64,000 bases of DNA from Ensifer adhaerens (GCF_028993555.1 NZ_CP118610.1:3405001-3469000), one strand, 5' to 3'; numbered from the stretch's first letter, positions 8,450-17,833 are shown. A program made the numbers and translations. Notes: a model not told the origin generated them from the letters alone.

Positions 8450-9292
8450 ATGAGCCCCAAAGAACGCTCCTTCCTCACCCGTGTCCGCCAGGTGCTGCCG
8501 GAGCTGCATCCGGCCGAGCGGCGGCTGGGGGATTTCCTCTGCGATTTTCCAGGCGAAGTCGCAAGCTACTCGGCCCAGGAACTGGCCGCGCTGGCGCATG
8601 TGTCGAAGGCGACTGTCTCCCGTTTCATCCAGCGGCTCGGCTACGACAACTACGAGGAGGCGCGTCGTCATGCCCGCGCCGACAAGCAGACAGGTTCTCG
8701 CCTGTTTCTCGCGACCGCCACCGACAGCGGCGGCGAGCAGTCGCTCACCTCCCACGTAGCCCAGGGCGTCGCCAATATCGAGGCGACCTTTCTCGCCATA
8801 TCCGAAACCCAGGTGACCGCGGCGGCAACCGCCATTCTCGGCGCCCGCAAGGTCTGGGTGATCGGCTTCCGCGCCAGCCATTCCTTCGCCACCTATCTGC
8901 AATGGCAGATGACACAGGTGGTCGAGCATATCGCCGCCATCCCGGGCGGCGGCCAGACGCTGGGGGAACATCTGGTCAGCATCGGTAGTGATGACGTCGT
9001 CATTCTCTTCGGCCTGCGCCGGCGCGTTTCGCTGATGGAGCCAATCCTCGCACAGCTGGAAAAATCGGGCACGCGCCTGCTCTATATCACCGACGAGGGT
9101 GTACCTTTCCTCAACCAGGCGGAATGGCACTTCCGTTGCCAGACGCTGGCGCCGGGGCCCCTGTTCAACCACGTCTCGGTCATGGCGCTCTGCCATCTGC
9201 TCACCACCCGATGCATCGAAATTGCCGGCACTGCCGGCCGAAACCGGCTGCGCGGCATCGAAGCCATCAACGACGCGCTCGAGGAATTGTGA
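8450..9292 (+). CDS. RpiR/MurR-family transcriptional regulator
   Basis: 280-residue regulator with an N-terminal RpiR helix-turn-helix (about residues 1-80: LHPAERRLGDFL, then LAALAHVSKATVSRFIQRLGYDNYEE) and a C-terminal SIS sugar-isomerase-like domain (about 120-260, with GARKVWVIGFRASHSFA and a DVVILFGLRRR strand). SIS domains usually sense a phosphorylated sugar or other small ligand. An earlier in-frame start at 8360 or 8396 is possible, but it would put the palindrome at 8424 inside the gene; GGAA at 8441 supports 8450. It is followed by an operator-rich gap and the MFS-racemase pair, its likely targets. Confidence 0.88.
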   Translation: MSPKERSFLTRVRQVLPELHPAERRLGDFLCDFPGEVASYSAQELAALAHVSKATVSRFIQRLGYDNYEEARRHARADKQTGSRLFLATATDSGGEQSLTSHVAQGVANIEATFLAISETQVTAAATAILGARKVWVIGFRASHSFATYLQWQMTQVVEHIAAIPGGGQTLGEHLVSIGSDDVVILFGLRRRVSLMEPILAQLEKSGTRLLYITDEGVPFLNQAEWHFRCQTLAPGPLFNHVSVMALCHLLTTRCIEIAGTAGRNRLRGIEAINDALEEL

Positions 9293-9341
9293 GCGCCGAT
9301 TGGGCATTTGCCTGAAACGCTGGAACAATTTTCAAGCACAG

Positions 9342-9546
9342 GAAATCTGAGTTTCTTCCGCGCGAATGATGGCCCCTACGCCTAAAGCTTTGGTATTAAA
9401 CAAGAAACCTTAGTTTCTCAACAAATGGCATGAAATCTGCATTGCATGTGCGGCGCGGCGAACGACCGTTTCGTTCCGCAGCGCATCATAGAATCCTCTA
9501 TGAAACTGAGATTTCATGATGTAGATTTCATGAAACTGAGTTTTCA
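9342..9546 (+). promoter_or_regulatory. Cluster of four RpiR-type operator repeats
   Basis: Four copies of GAAA-N6-TTTC occur in the gap before the MFS gene: GAAATCTGAGTTTC (9342-9355), GAAACCTTAGTTTC (9404-9417), and TGAAACTGAGATTTCA (9501-9516) and TGAAACTGAGTTTTCA (9531-9546), the last two exactly 30 bases apart, about three helix turns. With the site at 8424 this makes five. The spacing suggests cooperative binding of a dimeric or tetrameric RpiR regulator over the promoter. Confidence 0.65.
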
Positions 9547-9583
9547 CATTTTCACGTTGTTAAGCCATAAAGGGGAACGAACC

Positions 9584-11047
9584 ATGGCAGCGGAAAATAT
9601 GGTGCCGTCCGGCAGGTCATCGCCGGTCATCAGACAGTTGGAATCAGCCTTCACCAAGATCGGCGTCACCGGCGCCCACAAGCAGATCCTCGCCCTCGTG
9701 CTCATCGGTTGCCTGTTTGACAGCTTCGAGCAGAACACCATCGGCGTCGCCGGCCCGATCCTGAAGGAACATTGGGGCCTCACCGGCACCGACATCGGCT
9801 TCCTCAACACCATCACCTTCGGCAGTGCAGCACTTGGCCGCCTGCTCTCCGGTATCCTCGGCGACCGCTACGGCCGGCGCGTAATGCTGACGATCAACCT
9901 CCTGCTCTTCACCATTGGCTCGGCGGCCTGTGCCATGGCGCCGAACTTCGCCACGCTGTGCTTTGCCCGCGCGATTGTCGGCTTCGGCGTCGGCGGCGAG
10001 ATCTCGACGGCCGTGACGATGCTCTCGGAATTCTGCTCTCCAAAATTCCGCGGCACCGCAGCCGGCCTCGTCAATGTGGGCGCCGGCGGCTTCGGCAACT
10101 TCCTGGCACCCGCCTTCGGCCTGATGATCTTCACCCTCTTCCCGGGTGAAAACAGCTGGCGCTGGCTCTTTGCAGCCCTCGCCCTTCCGGCCCTTCTCGT
10201 CGTCTTCTACCGCCGCTTCGTGCCGGAAACGCCGCGCTTCCTGGCATCGCAGGGCAAGATCGACGAGGCCAACAAGGTGCTTTCGATCCTCGCCTCCGGC
10301 TCGCTTCGCCCGCGCAACCTCAAGGTCCAGGAGTATCTGACCAAGGACCATCTGAAGGACGAGGAACCGGCCAAGAGCGACTGGAAGGAACTCTTCCGTG
10401 CGCCCTTTATCGGCCGCACCATTCCGGTCGCCATCGCCATCCTGATGAGCTACGGCGCCCAGCTTTCGGTGCTGACGCTGATGCCGATCATCTTCGTGTC
10501 GATGGGCTATACGCTTCAGGGCAGCCTGCTCTACAGCATGATCATCCAGAGCGGCAGCGTGCTCGGCGCCATCGCCGCCTCGATGTTCGGCTACTACTTC
10601 CCGCGCAAGAGGGTGCTGACGCTTGGTGCTGTCTTCGCCTGCCTCGCGGCGGTCTCGATCGCCTATCTCGGCACCAACATCTATCTGGTGCTGATGTTCG
10701 GCGCGATCTTCCAGTTCTTCGTGCTCCTGCTCAACACCTCGATCTGGATCTACGCGCCTGAACTCTTCCCGACCCGCATCCGCGCCTTCGGCGTGGCCCT
10801 GATCCTGGCAACCGGTTCGGCCGCGGGCTCCTTCATTCCCACCATCGCCGGCGCCCTCTTCGATGTCTACGGCATGGTCGGTGTCTTCGGTCTCGCTGCC
10901 GGCATGTATGCAGTCTTTGCCTTCTGCATCCAGCTGGGCCCCGAGACCTACGGCATGTCGATGGAAGACTTGACCCAGCCTGCCGACGCCGATCTGGCCA
11001 AGGCTGACACTTCTGAAATCAAAGTCGGCGTGGAACTGAGAACGTGA
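9584..11047 (+). CDS. MFS transporter, AAHS/NaiP-like organic acid symporter
   Basis: 487-residue major facilitator with 12 helices. The loop 2-3 motif is GRLLSGILGDRYGRR, and helix 4 has ARAIVGFGVGGEISTAVTMLSEF, features of the sugar/aromatic-acid:proton symporter branch that includes NaiP-like carriers. An ATG at 9584 with AGGGGAA seven bases upstream is the start; longer upstream frames run through the operator repeats. The stop overlaps the GTG of the racemase-like gene (GTGA), so both are translated together. Regulation by the upstream RpiR protein is likely from the operator cluster. The transported compound is probably the racemase substrate or a precursor, but it is not identified. 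Confidence 0.85.
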   Translation: MAAENMVPSGRSSPVIRQLESAFTKIGVTGAHKQILALVLIGCLFDSFEQNTIGVAGPILKEHWGLTGTDIGFLNTITFGSAALGRLLSGILGDRYGRRVMLTINLLLFTIGSAACAMAPNFATLCFARAIVGFGVGGEISTAVTMLSEFCSPKFRGTAAGLVNVGAGGFGNFLAPAFGLMIFTLFPGENSWRWLFAALALPALLVVFYRRFVPETPRFLASQGKIDEANKVLSILASGSLRPRNLKVQEYLTKDHLKDEEPAKSDWKELFRAPFIGRTIPVAIAILMSYGAQLSVLTLMPIIFVSMGYTLQGSLLYSMIIQSGSVLGAIAASMFGYYFPRKRVLTLGAVFACLAAVSIAYLGTNIYLVLMFGAIFQFFVLLLNTSIWIYAPELFPTRIRAFGVALILATGSAAGSFIPTIAGALFDVYGMVGVFGLAAGMYAVFAFCIQLGPETYGMSMEDLTQPADADLAKADTSEIKVGVELRT

Positions 11048-11703
11048 GCGCACATATCCTTCTGATCAACCCGAACAGTTCACGTGCCACCAGCGACATG
11101 ATGGTCGCCATCGCACGCCGGGCGGCATCAGGACGCATGGCCGTGGCAGTTGCCACGGCCATGCGGAACCCACCGATGATCGTGACACCGGAGCAGCTGG
11201 ATGCAGCCGCCGCCGAGGTCGTCGAGATCGGCGAAAAGCACGAGGCCGGATGCCTCGGCATCGTCGTCAGCGCCTTCGGCGATCCCGGCCTTGCCGCCCT
11301 CAAGAACCGCCTCGCGATCCCCGTGATCGGTATCTGCGAGGCCTCGATGATCGAGGCCTCGCGCAACGGTCGCAAATTCGGCGTCGCCACGACGACGCCG
11401 GAACTGATCCAGGCGATCGACGACCGCGCCCGAGACCTCGGTGTCTGCCCGCAATATACCGGCATCCGCTGCACGTCAGGCGACCCACTCGCACTCTCCG
11501 CCCACCCGGAACGGCTGCTGGCAGCTCTCGGCGACGCCGTCCGCCAGTGTGTTGAGCTCGATGGCGCCGAAGCCGTCATTATCGGTGGCGGCCCGCTCGG
11601 CCAGGCGGCCGAACAACTCCAGCCGCTGTTCTCGACGCCGATCATCGCACCCATCCCGAGCGCGATCGACCGCATGCTCGACCTGATGCAGGTCGCCGCC
11701 TGA
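11044..11703 (+). CDS. Asp/Glu/hydantoin racemase-family protein
   Basis: 219-residue member of the Asp/Glu/hydantoin racemase superfamily, cytoplasmic. The start INPNSS, the AFGDPGL block and the AEAVIIGGGPLG block are those of the hydantoin/allantoin racemase branch. Canonical racemases use two cysteines, one before FGDPGL and one in the GCAG-like block; here these positions are Ala77 and Gly182, so cofactor-free two-base racemisation by the classic route looks unlikely unless other residues take over. It starts with GTG overlapping the MFS stop by four bases. Alternatives are a decarboxylase or isomerase of the same fold (for example arylmalonate or maleate types), though those also use cysteines. 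Confidence 0.8.
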   Translation: MSAHILLINPNSSRATSDMMVAIARRAASGRMAVAVATAMRNPPMIVTPEQLDAAAAEVVEIGEKHEAGCLGIVVSAFGDPGLAALKNRLAIPVIGICEASMIEASRNGRKFGVATTTPELIQAIDDRARDLGVCPQYTGIRCTSGDPLALSAHPERLLAALGDAVRQCVELDGAEAVIIGGGPLGQAAEQLQPLFSTPIIAPIPSAIDRMLDLMQVAA

Positions 11704-11834
11704 CAGGCATTCATCATGAGCCACCCAAAAGGAGTATGGATCAGGCGGCAGTAACGCCTGTTTCCGCCGGTCGCCCTGTGGTATTTTCGCTCTTTCAAAT
11801 TAGGCGAGACCGAAGCTGGGGCGGAGGTTGCGCG

Positions 11835-12425
11835 ATGAAATCTCTCTTTGCTTCGCTGGCCGCGGTGGCGTTTTTTACCGCGGCGGCCATGGCAGGTCCC
11901 TTGCATGACGCGGCACGGGACGGCGAAACAGAACGCGTCAAACAGTTGCTCGATCAAGGAACCGACATAACCGAGCCCGATGCGGCCGGTGAGCCGGCGC
12001 TGCTGATCGCTGCTCTGAAGGGACGCACGGAGGTTGTAGCGCTCCTCATCGAGCGCGGCAACGACATCGAGATTCGCAACAAGGGCGGCCTGACAGCACT
12101 GCATGCGGCGGCCTATGGCGGCAATCTCGAAACCGTCAAACTGCTCGTCGCCAAGGGTGCTGCCGTCAACGACACCGCGAACTTCTACAAGATGTCGCCG
12201 CTGCATGCGGCAGCCGAAGAGGGCCACGCCGAAGTCGTCGCCTTCCTTCTCGCCAACAAGGCCGACATCGAGGCCAAGGAGCGCAACGGCTACACGCCGC
12301 TGACACAGGCGGGGTGGCGATCATACTGGCCAACCGCCGAGCTTCTCCTGAAGGCTGGTGCCACCTGCCAGAAGGCCGAATTGGTCGGAGATTGGCTCTA
12401 TGGTGAATGCACCAAGCGGCAATAA
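11835..12425 (+). CDS. Secreted ankyrin-repeat protein
   Basis: 196-residue protein with an N-terminal signal peptide (MKSLFASLAAVAFFTAAAMA) and about five ankyrin repeats, for example GLTALHAAAYGGNLETVKLL and MSPLHAAAEEGHAEVVAFLL, from about residue 22 to 180. It ends with a short non-repeat tail holding two Cys (ATCQKAE, YGECTKRQ) that may form a disulfide in the periplasm. GGAGG at 11823-11827 supports the ATG at 11835; a longer upstream frame lacks support. The YHS gene follows 28 bases later and may share its transcript. Ankyrin repeats bind partner proteins; no partner can be named. Confidence 0.85.
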   Translation: MKSLFASLAAVAFFTAAAMAGPLHDAARDGETERVKQLLDQGTDITEPDAAGEPALLIAALKGRTEVVALLIERGNDIEIRNKGGLTALHAAAYGGNLETVKLLVAKGAAVNDTANFYKMSPLHAAAEEGHAEVVAFLLANKADIEAKERNGYTPLTQAGWRSYWPTAELLLKAGATCQKAELVGDWLYGECTKRQ

Positions 12426-12453
12426 AACCAGATCCGGAAACGGAGGAAATGGC

Positions 12454-12957
12454 ATGTCTCGATACTCCATACCATTTGCAATCGCGGCGACAGCGGTGCT
12501 TGTTGCGTCCGCCGGCCCGTCGCTGGCCGAAGAACCTGTCAATACGGGCTACTTCGGCGATGTGGCGATCAAGGGATACGACCCTGTCGCCTATTTCACC
12601 GAGAACAAGGCAGTCGAAGGATCGCCCGAATTCAGCTACCGCTGGCTGGGCGCCACCTGGCAGTTCGCAAGCGCCGAGCACCGTGAGCAATTCATGAAGG
12701 AACCGACCCGCTATGCACCGCAATATGGCGGCTACTGCGCCGATGGCGTCTCCTTCGGTACCGTGACGACCAATATCGATCCGAAGGCCTGGCGCATCAT
12801 CGAGAACAAGCTCTATCTCAGCTATGATCCGGGGGCGGCAGACGGTCTGGTGAAGAACCCCAACAAGGTGGTCGATTCGCGCAAGCATTGGTCCGAGGTG
12901 GAGCAGACGCTGCTCACCGAGAAGGCGAACATCAACTGGACCAAGGCCCAGCCCTGA
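12454..12957 (+). CDS. Secreted YHS-domain protein
   Basis: 167-residue protein with a signal peptide ending SLAEE near residue 27, then a YHS-type domain (about 40-90: GYDPVAYFTENKAVEG, YRWLGATWQFAS, QYGGYCADG). YHS domains are thought to bind metal; the single Cys in the GGYCA motif is kept. Proteins of this layout are common in alphaproteobacteria beside or within oxidative or metal stress regions. GGAGGA is placed correctly before the ATG at 12454. It lies 28 bases behind the ankyrin-repeat gene. The exact function is not known. Confidence 0.85.
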   Translation: MSRYSIPFAIAATAVLVASAGPSLAEEPVNTGYFGDVAIKGYDPVAYFTENKAVEGSPEFSYRWLGATWQFASAEHREQFMKEPTRYAPQYGGYCADGVSFGTVTTNIDPKAWRIIENKLYLSYDPGAADGLVKNPNKVVDSRKHWSEVEQTLLTEKANINWTKAQP

Positions 12958-12984
12958 CAGCTTATGGACCGGACGTGATCGCGA

Positions 12985-15204
12985 CTATCGTTCGATCGAG
13001 AAGAATTTCAGCGCCTGCGGCGTGACGTTGATGTAGTCCGCCGTACGCTCGCCCTTCGCCGTATTGCGGTAGACGTAGCCGCAGACCATACGGTCGAGAA
13101 AATACCCGTCATACTTCTCGCAGAGCTGGTTGCCCTTCACTTCGATGCGGCCGGTGATGTTGGTGTTGCTTGTACGGTAGGCGGTGTTGCCGTCCTTGTC
13201 GAAGAACTGTGCGAAGCTCGTGCCGTTCTTGTGCACGCCGACCCAGGTCTTGTCGTCGGTCAGTTGCTTGAGCTCCGCCGGACCAAGCCGGTCGCCGGCA
13301 GCGCCTACGAAGCCAAAGGGCCATTCGGGGATACCGGCGACGCGTAGGCCGAACAGATGACGATAGAGATCCTCCTCGCGCCAGTAGTCGTAGAGATAGC
13401 CGTAGTAGCTGAGGTTCGTATCCGGGAAGAGCTTCAGCAGTTCGGCCGCTTCGGAAGCCGCACTCTGCTGGTCACCACGCTGGGCATAGGCGGACGCCAA
13501 GTATTCGCGCACCGCCTCCGCCTTTGGCAAGGACGCACCTGCTGCCTCAATCAACGGGATCGCCTTTTCGAGGCGGCGCGCCGTGTAATAGACAATGCCC
13601 GCCAGCAGCTGCAGGCTGGATGACGGTGACGGATCGAGCCTCAACGCCCGCCCGACGTCATCGATCGCTTGCTCATGTTCACCGGTCTGGGCCAGCACCA
13701 GCGCCAGGTTGGCAAGCGCCTCGGCATCGTTCGGCTGGGCGGAAACGGCCCTGAGCGCCGATTCCTTTGCCTCCAGCGGGCGACCGTCGACCAGTTGCAG
13801 CAGCGCCAGCACCGTATGGGCGCGGGCATTGTTGGCGTCGAGCTTCAGCGCCTGGCCTGCCGCATCATAGGCAATCTTGCGCGCCACCGCCGCCGACCAG
13901 AGGTAGTTGTAATCGTTGCGCCAGACATCGACTGCGACACGGGCAATCCCGGCGTGGGCATCGGCGAACTTGGGATCGAGGTCGATCGCCCGCTGGTAGA
14001 AGGAAAGCGTCTGGCGATAGGTATCGACATCGCGCCAGACGAGACCCTGCTGCTCGGCCCGCATGTAGTTGTCATAGGCCTCGAGATTGTCCGTCGGGAT
14101 GCGTGCCAGCTGGTCGCGCTCCCCCTCGCTGAGCTTGACCTCCAGTGCGGCAATGATCTTGCTGATGACGTCGTCTTGGACAGCGAACAGGTCGGCATAC
14201 TGCCGGTCGTAGCGCTCCGCCCAGAGTGACAGCCCGCTCACCGCATCGATCAGCTTGACGTTGATGCGTAGCCGCTGGTCAGCCCGCTGCAACGTGCCCT
14301 CCAGCACGTAATGCACGCCGAGTTCGGCAGCCACGTCCTGGATCTTGGTGGCATTGCCCTTGAGCGCGAAAACCGAATGCCGGGCAATGACGAAAAGGCC
14401 GGAGACCTTGGACAATTCGGTGATGAGATCGTCCGTCAGCCCTTCGGCCAGGTGATCGTGATCGCTGTCGCCGCTGACATTGATGAAGGGTAGTACCGCG
14501 ACCGAAGGCTGGTCCGGAAGGGGATAGGCAAAGCGCTGTGACGGGCCTTGTGCCGGGATCATCGTCCACGGCTGCCACCAGGCAGTCGCGGCGGCCAGCG
14601 CCAGCGCCACCACGCCGATCGCTACACGTTTCAACAGGGCAGCGGTACTTCTGTCTTTCACGACAATCGTCTTGCCCGCCGCACCGGGGTCCAGAAGTAC
14701 CCGGTAGACGCGGACCGGCTCGGCCAACCCCTTGACCGGCTGTCGGCCAAGCGAGGCAAAGCCGACTTTCAGCTTGGAGCTGACCTGGTCATAGGCCGTT
14801 CCCGAGATGGCGATGCCGCCAGGCTCGGCCAGACCCTGGACCCGGTCGGCAATGTTGACGCCATCACCGTGGATGTCGTCGCCTTCGACGATGATGTCGC
14901 CGAGATTGATGCCGATGCGGAAGTCCAGCCTTTCCCCGTTGGGTCCCTTTTCGTCTTCCGCCTCAGCCTTGCGTTTCTGGATATCGATCGCGCATTGTGC
15001 CGCGTCGACGACGCTGCGGAATTCGACCAGCAGGCCATCGCCCATCGTTTTCACCAGACGGCCGTGATGCTCGCGAAACAGCGGCTCCAGGATATTGGAA
15101 ACGTCAGACTGGAATCTCAGGCGCGTCCCTTCCTCGTCCAGCCGGCTCAAGCGGCTGTAACCGACGACATCCGCGATCAGGACGGCAGCGAGGTGGCGCT
15201 CCAT
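12985..15204 (-). CDS. Class III adenylate/guanylate cyclase with TPR repeats
   Basis: 739-residue protein. Residues 1-170 are a class III nucleotidyl cyclase domain: metal ligands Asp12 (ADVVGYSRL) and Asp56 (MGDGLLVEF), and the GINLGDIIVEGDDIHGDGVNIADR block. A membrane segment follows at about 193-210, then an LPDQPSVAVLPF region typical of this family (a TolB-like sensor fold to about residue 350), then TPR repeats (about 380-600) and a C-terminal domain with conserved Cys (NQLCEKYDGY, MVCGYVY). The cyclase domain is therefore cytoplasmic and the rest probably periplasmic. Sinorhizobium species carry many such cyclases. The gene is convergent with the YHS gene and divergent from the DUF1254 gene. 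Confidence 0.88.
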   Translation of the reverse strand: MERHLAAVLIADVVGYSRLSRLDEEGTRLRFQSDVSNILEPLFREHHGRLVKTMGDGLLVEFRSVVDAAQCAIDIQKRKAEAEDEKGPNGERLDFRIGINLGDIIVEGDDIHGDGVNIADRVQGLAEPGGIAISGTAYDQVSSKLKVGFASLGRQPVKGLAEPVRVYRVLLDPGAAGKTIVVKDRSTAALLKRVAIGVVALALAAATAWWQPWTMIPAQGPSQRFAYPLPDQPSVAVLPFINVSGDSDHDHLAEGLTDDLITELSKVSGLFVIARHSVFALKGNATKIQDVAAELGVHYVLEGTLQRADQRLRINVKLIDAVSGLSLWAERYDRQYADLFAVQDDVISKIIAALEVKLSEGERDQLARIPTDNLEAYDNYMRAEQQGLVWRDVDTYRQTLSFYQRAIDLDPKFADAHAGIARVAVDVWRNDYNYLWSAAVARKIAYDAAGQALKLDANNARAHTVLALLQLVDGRPLEAKESALRAVSAQPNDAEALANLALVLAQTGEHEQAIDDVGRALRLDPSPSSSLQLLAGIVYYTARRLEKAIPLIEAAGASLPKAEAVREYLASAYAQRGDQQSAASEAAELLKLFPDTNLSYYGYLYDYWREEDLYRHLFGLRVAGIPEWPFGFVGAAGDRLGPAELKQLTDDKTWVGVHKNGTSFAQFFDKDGNTAYRTSNTNITGRIEVKGNQLCEKYDGYFLDRMVCGYVYRNTAKGERTADYINVTPQALKFFSIER

Positions 15205-15374
15205 CGACGAGCTCTCAACGCACGATGTACTCCAGCCGTAATGTTACCGCAGCTTGGCGGGCGGCGCCATCGGCGCGCATGGGCAAGACGCTGCGCCAGC
15301 ACCGTAACCGTTACGTACTTGCGGCACCCAGCCGAACTGGCACGATTGCCGGCGATCATTCAAAGGAATTTGCC

Positions 15375-16793
15375 ATGCTCAAACGACGGTCACTGCTGAT
15401 GCTCGGCGCTCTTGCAACGGCACTGCCAGTGCTCAAGATGACGAAAGCGAGCGCTGCCGATATCGGCCTCTCCGCGGACGAGGCGCGCGCCATCGCCAAG
15501 GACGCCTATATCTACGGTTTTCCGCTCGTCGACAGCTACCGGATCCAGCATTCCTATTTCGTCGATCGCAGCAATCCGGAGTTCAAGAGCGGCTGGAACA
15601 CGCTCAACAACACCGCGCGGGTCTATACGCCTGAGGACAAGGCAATCCAGACGCCGAATTCCGATACGCCCTATTCCTTCCTCGGCGCTGATTTGCGTGC
15701 CGAGCCGCTGGTCCTGACCGTGCCTGCGGTCGAAAAGGAGCGTTACTACTCGCTCCAGTTCATCGACATGTACACGTTCAACTTCGCCTATGTCGGCAGC
15801 CGCGCCACCGGCAGCGAGGCCGGCGCCTTCCTGCTGGTAGGACCGAACTGGAAGGGCGAGACGCCGCCAGGGATCAAGGCGGTAATCCGCTCGGAAACCG
15901 AATTCGCCTTCGTGCTCTGCCGCACGCAACTCTTCAACCCCGCCGACATCGAGAACGTCAAGAAGATCCAGGCCGGCTATAAGGTCGAGCCGCTGTCGTC
16001 CTTCCTTGGTCAGGCTGCACCGGCGCCGGCACCCGCCGTCGATTTCATCAGGCCGCTCAGTGCCACAGAGGAGAAGACCTCGCCGGAGTTCTTCGAGATC
16101 CTCAATTTCGTCCTCGGTTTCTGCCCGACCAACCCATCGGAAAAGGACCTGATGGAGCGCTTCGCGAAGATCAATGTCGGGGGCGGCAAGAGCTTCGACT
16201 TCGACACGTTTTCTCCTGACATGCAGCAGGCGATCGAAGGCGGCATCGCCGACGCCTGGGCCGCCTTCAAGGAATTCAAGGAAACCGAACTCGATACCGG
16301 AAAACGAACGAGCAGCGACAGCTTCGGCACGCGCGAATATCTGAACGGTCGCTATCTCGACCGCATGTCCGGCGCCGTGCTCGGCATCTACGGCAACTCC
16401 AAGGATGAAGCGATCTATCCGGTCTATTTCACCAGCGACGACAAGAAGCCACTTTCAGGTGAGAACCGATACACGCTGCGCTTCGAACCGGGGCAACTGC
16501 CGCCGGTCAACGCCTTCTGGTCGCTGACGCTCTACGAACTGCCGGCGAGCCTGCTCTACGCCAATCCACTCAACCGCTACCTGATCAATTCGCCGATGCT
16601 CGGCGATCTGAAGAAGGACGCCGATGGCGGCGTGACGCTCTACATCCAGCACGCGTCACCCGGCGCCGACAAGGAAGCCAACTGGCTGCCGGCACCGAGC
16701 GGTCCGTTCTTCACGGCCATGAGACTCTACTGGCCGAAGCCGGACGCATTGGACGGCAAATGGAAGGCGCCGCCGATGCAGCGCGCCAACTGA
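15375..16793 (+). CDS. DUF1254/DUF1214 domain exported protein (first copy)
   Basis: 472-residue exported protein. The N-terminus (MLKRRSLLMLGALATALPVL) is a signal sequence with a basic start. The DUF1254 region follows (about 45-180, with DAYIYGFPLVDSYRIQ and NSDTPYSFLGADLRAEPLVL), then DUF1214 at the end (about 360-465, PVNAFWSLTLYELPASLLYANP). AAAGGAA precedes the ATG at 15375; the open frame runs further upstream but there is no start signal there. The family function is unknown; members often occur as tandem copies, as here. The second copy begins 17 bases after the stop, so the two form an operon. Confidence 0.85.
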   Translation: MLKRRSLLMLGALATALPVLKMTKASAADIGLSADEARAIAKDAYIYGFPLVDSYRIQHSYFVDRSNPEFKSGWNTLNNTARVYTPEDKAIQTPNSDTPYSFLGADLRAEPLVLTVPAVEKERYYSLQFIDMYTFNFAYVGSRATGSEAGAFLLVGPNWKGETPPGIKAVIRSETEFAFVLCRTQLFNPADIENVKKIQAGYKVEPLSSFLGQAAPAPAPAVDFIRPLSATEEKTSPEFFEILNFVLGFCPTNPSEKDLMERFAKINVGGGKSFDFDTFSPDMQQAIEGGIADAWAAFKEFKETELDTGKRTSSDSFGTREYLNGRYLDRMSGAVLGIYGNSKDEAIYPVYFTSDDKKPLSGENRYTLRFEPGQLPPVNAFWSLTLYELPASLLYANPLNRYLINSPMLGDLKKDADGGVTLYIQHASPGADKEANWLPAPSGPFFTAMRLYWPKPDALDGKWKAPPMQRAN

Positions 16794-16810
16794 TGAAAAG
16801 GGACCCGATA

Positions 16811-17833
16811 ATGATGAACACTCGTTCTCTCTTCGCAGCCGGCGCGCTGCTGATCGCCGGCGCAGCACCCTCGAGCGCGGCCGACCCCGTGACCGTCGGC
16901 GTCGACAACTTCATTCGCGCCGAGAGCGACATGTATGCGGCCGGCATGGTCAAGGACGGCGCCTTCGGCAAGTTCCTGCACCGGCGCGAGCCCGCCTCGA
17001 TCGACAATCAGACCGTCATCCGCCTCAATCGCGACACGCTCTATTCGTCAGCCGTGTTCGATCTCGATGCCGGCCCGGTCACCATCACCATGCCGGACGC
17101 GGGAAAACGCTTCATGTCGATGCAGGTTATCAGCGAGGATCACTATGTACCCGAAGTCGTCTACGGCGCCGGCGAAACGACGCTGACCAAGGAAAAGGTC
17201 GGAACCCGCTACGTCGTCGTCGGCATCCGCACCCTCGTCGATCCGGCCGACCCGAAGGATATTGCCGCAGTGCATGCGCTGCAGGACGCAATCAAGGTCA
17301 GCCTGAAGGCTGAAGGTAAGTTCGAGATCCCGGCCTGGGATCCGGCAAGCCAGAAGACGGTGCGCGAGGCGTTGCTGGTGCTTGGTTCTACGATACCGGA
17401 CTTCAAGAAAGCGTTTGGCACCAAGGCTGAGGTCGACCCGATCCGCCACCTGATCGGCACTGCTACCGGATGGGGTGGCAACCCGGACAAGGATGCGACC
17501 TATCTGAACGTGACGCCGGCCAAAAATGACGGCAGGACGGTCTACAAGCTTACCGTCAAGGACGTGCCGGTCGATGCCTTCTGGTCAGTCAGCGTCTATG
17601 ACGCGCAAGGGTTCTACGAGAAGAACTCCTACAACGCCTATGCGATCAACAACATCACCGCCAAGAAGGGGGACGATGGCAGCGTTGCGATCCAGTTCGG
17701 CGGTTGCGACGGCAAGTTCGCCAATTGCCTGCCTGTGGTCGACGGCTGGAACTACACGGTTCGGCTCTACCGGCCGCGCAAGGAGATCCTCGATGGCTCT
17801 TGGCATTTTCCCGAGCCGCAACCGGCGAACTAA
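16811..17833 (+). CDS. DUF1254/DUF1214 domain exported protein (second copy)
   Basis: 340-residue exported paralogue of the preceding gene. It has a signal peptide (MMNTRSLFAAGALLIAGAAPSSA), a DUF1254 part (with NQTVIRLNRDTLYSSAVFDLDAGPV read as separate strands) and DUF1214 at the end (PVDAFWSVSVYDAQGFYEKN). It is shorter than copy one because the linker between the domains is reduced. A pair of Cys near the end (GGCDGKFANCLP) may form a disulfide. ATG at 16811 or 16814 are both possible. An alpha/beta hydrolase follows 39 bases downstream. Function unknown. Confidence 0.83.
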   Translation: MMNTRSLFAAGALLIAGAAPSSAADPVTVGVDNFIRAESDMYAAGMVKDGAFGKFLHRREPASIDNQTVIRLNRDTLYSSAVFDLDAGPVTITMPDAGKRFMSMQVISEDHYVPEVVYGAGETTLTKEKVGTRYVVVGIRTLVDPADPKDIAAVHALQDAIKVSLKAEGKFEIPAWDPASQKTVREALLVLGSTIPDFKKAFGTKAEVDPIRHLIGTATGWGGNPDKDATYLNVTPAKNDGRTVYKLTVKDVPVDAFWSVSVYDAQGFYEKNSYNAYAINNITAKKGDDGSVAIQFGGCDGKFANCLPVVDGWNYTVRLYRPRKEILDGSWHFPEPQPAN

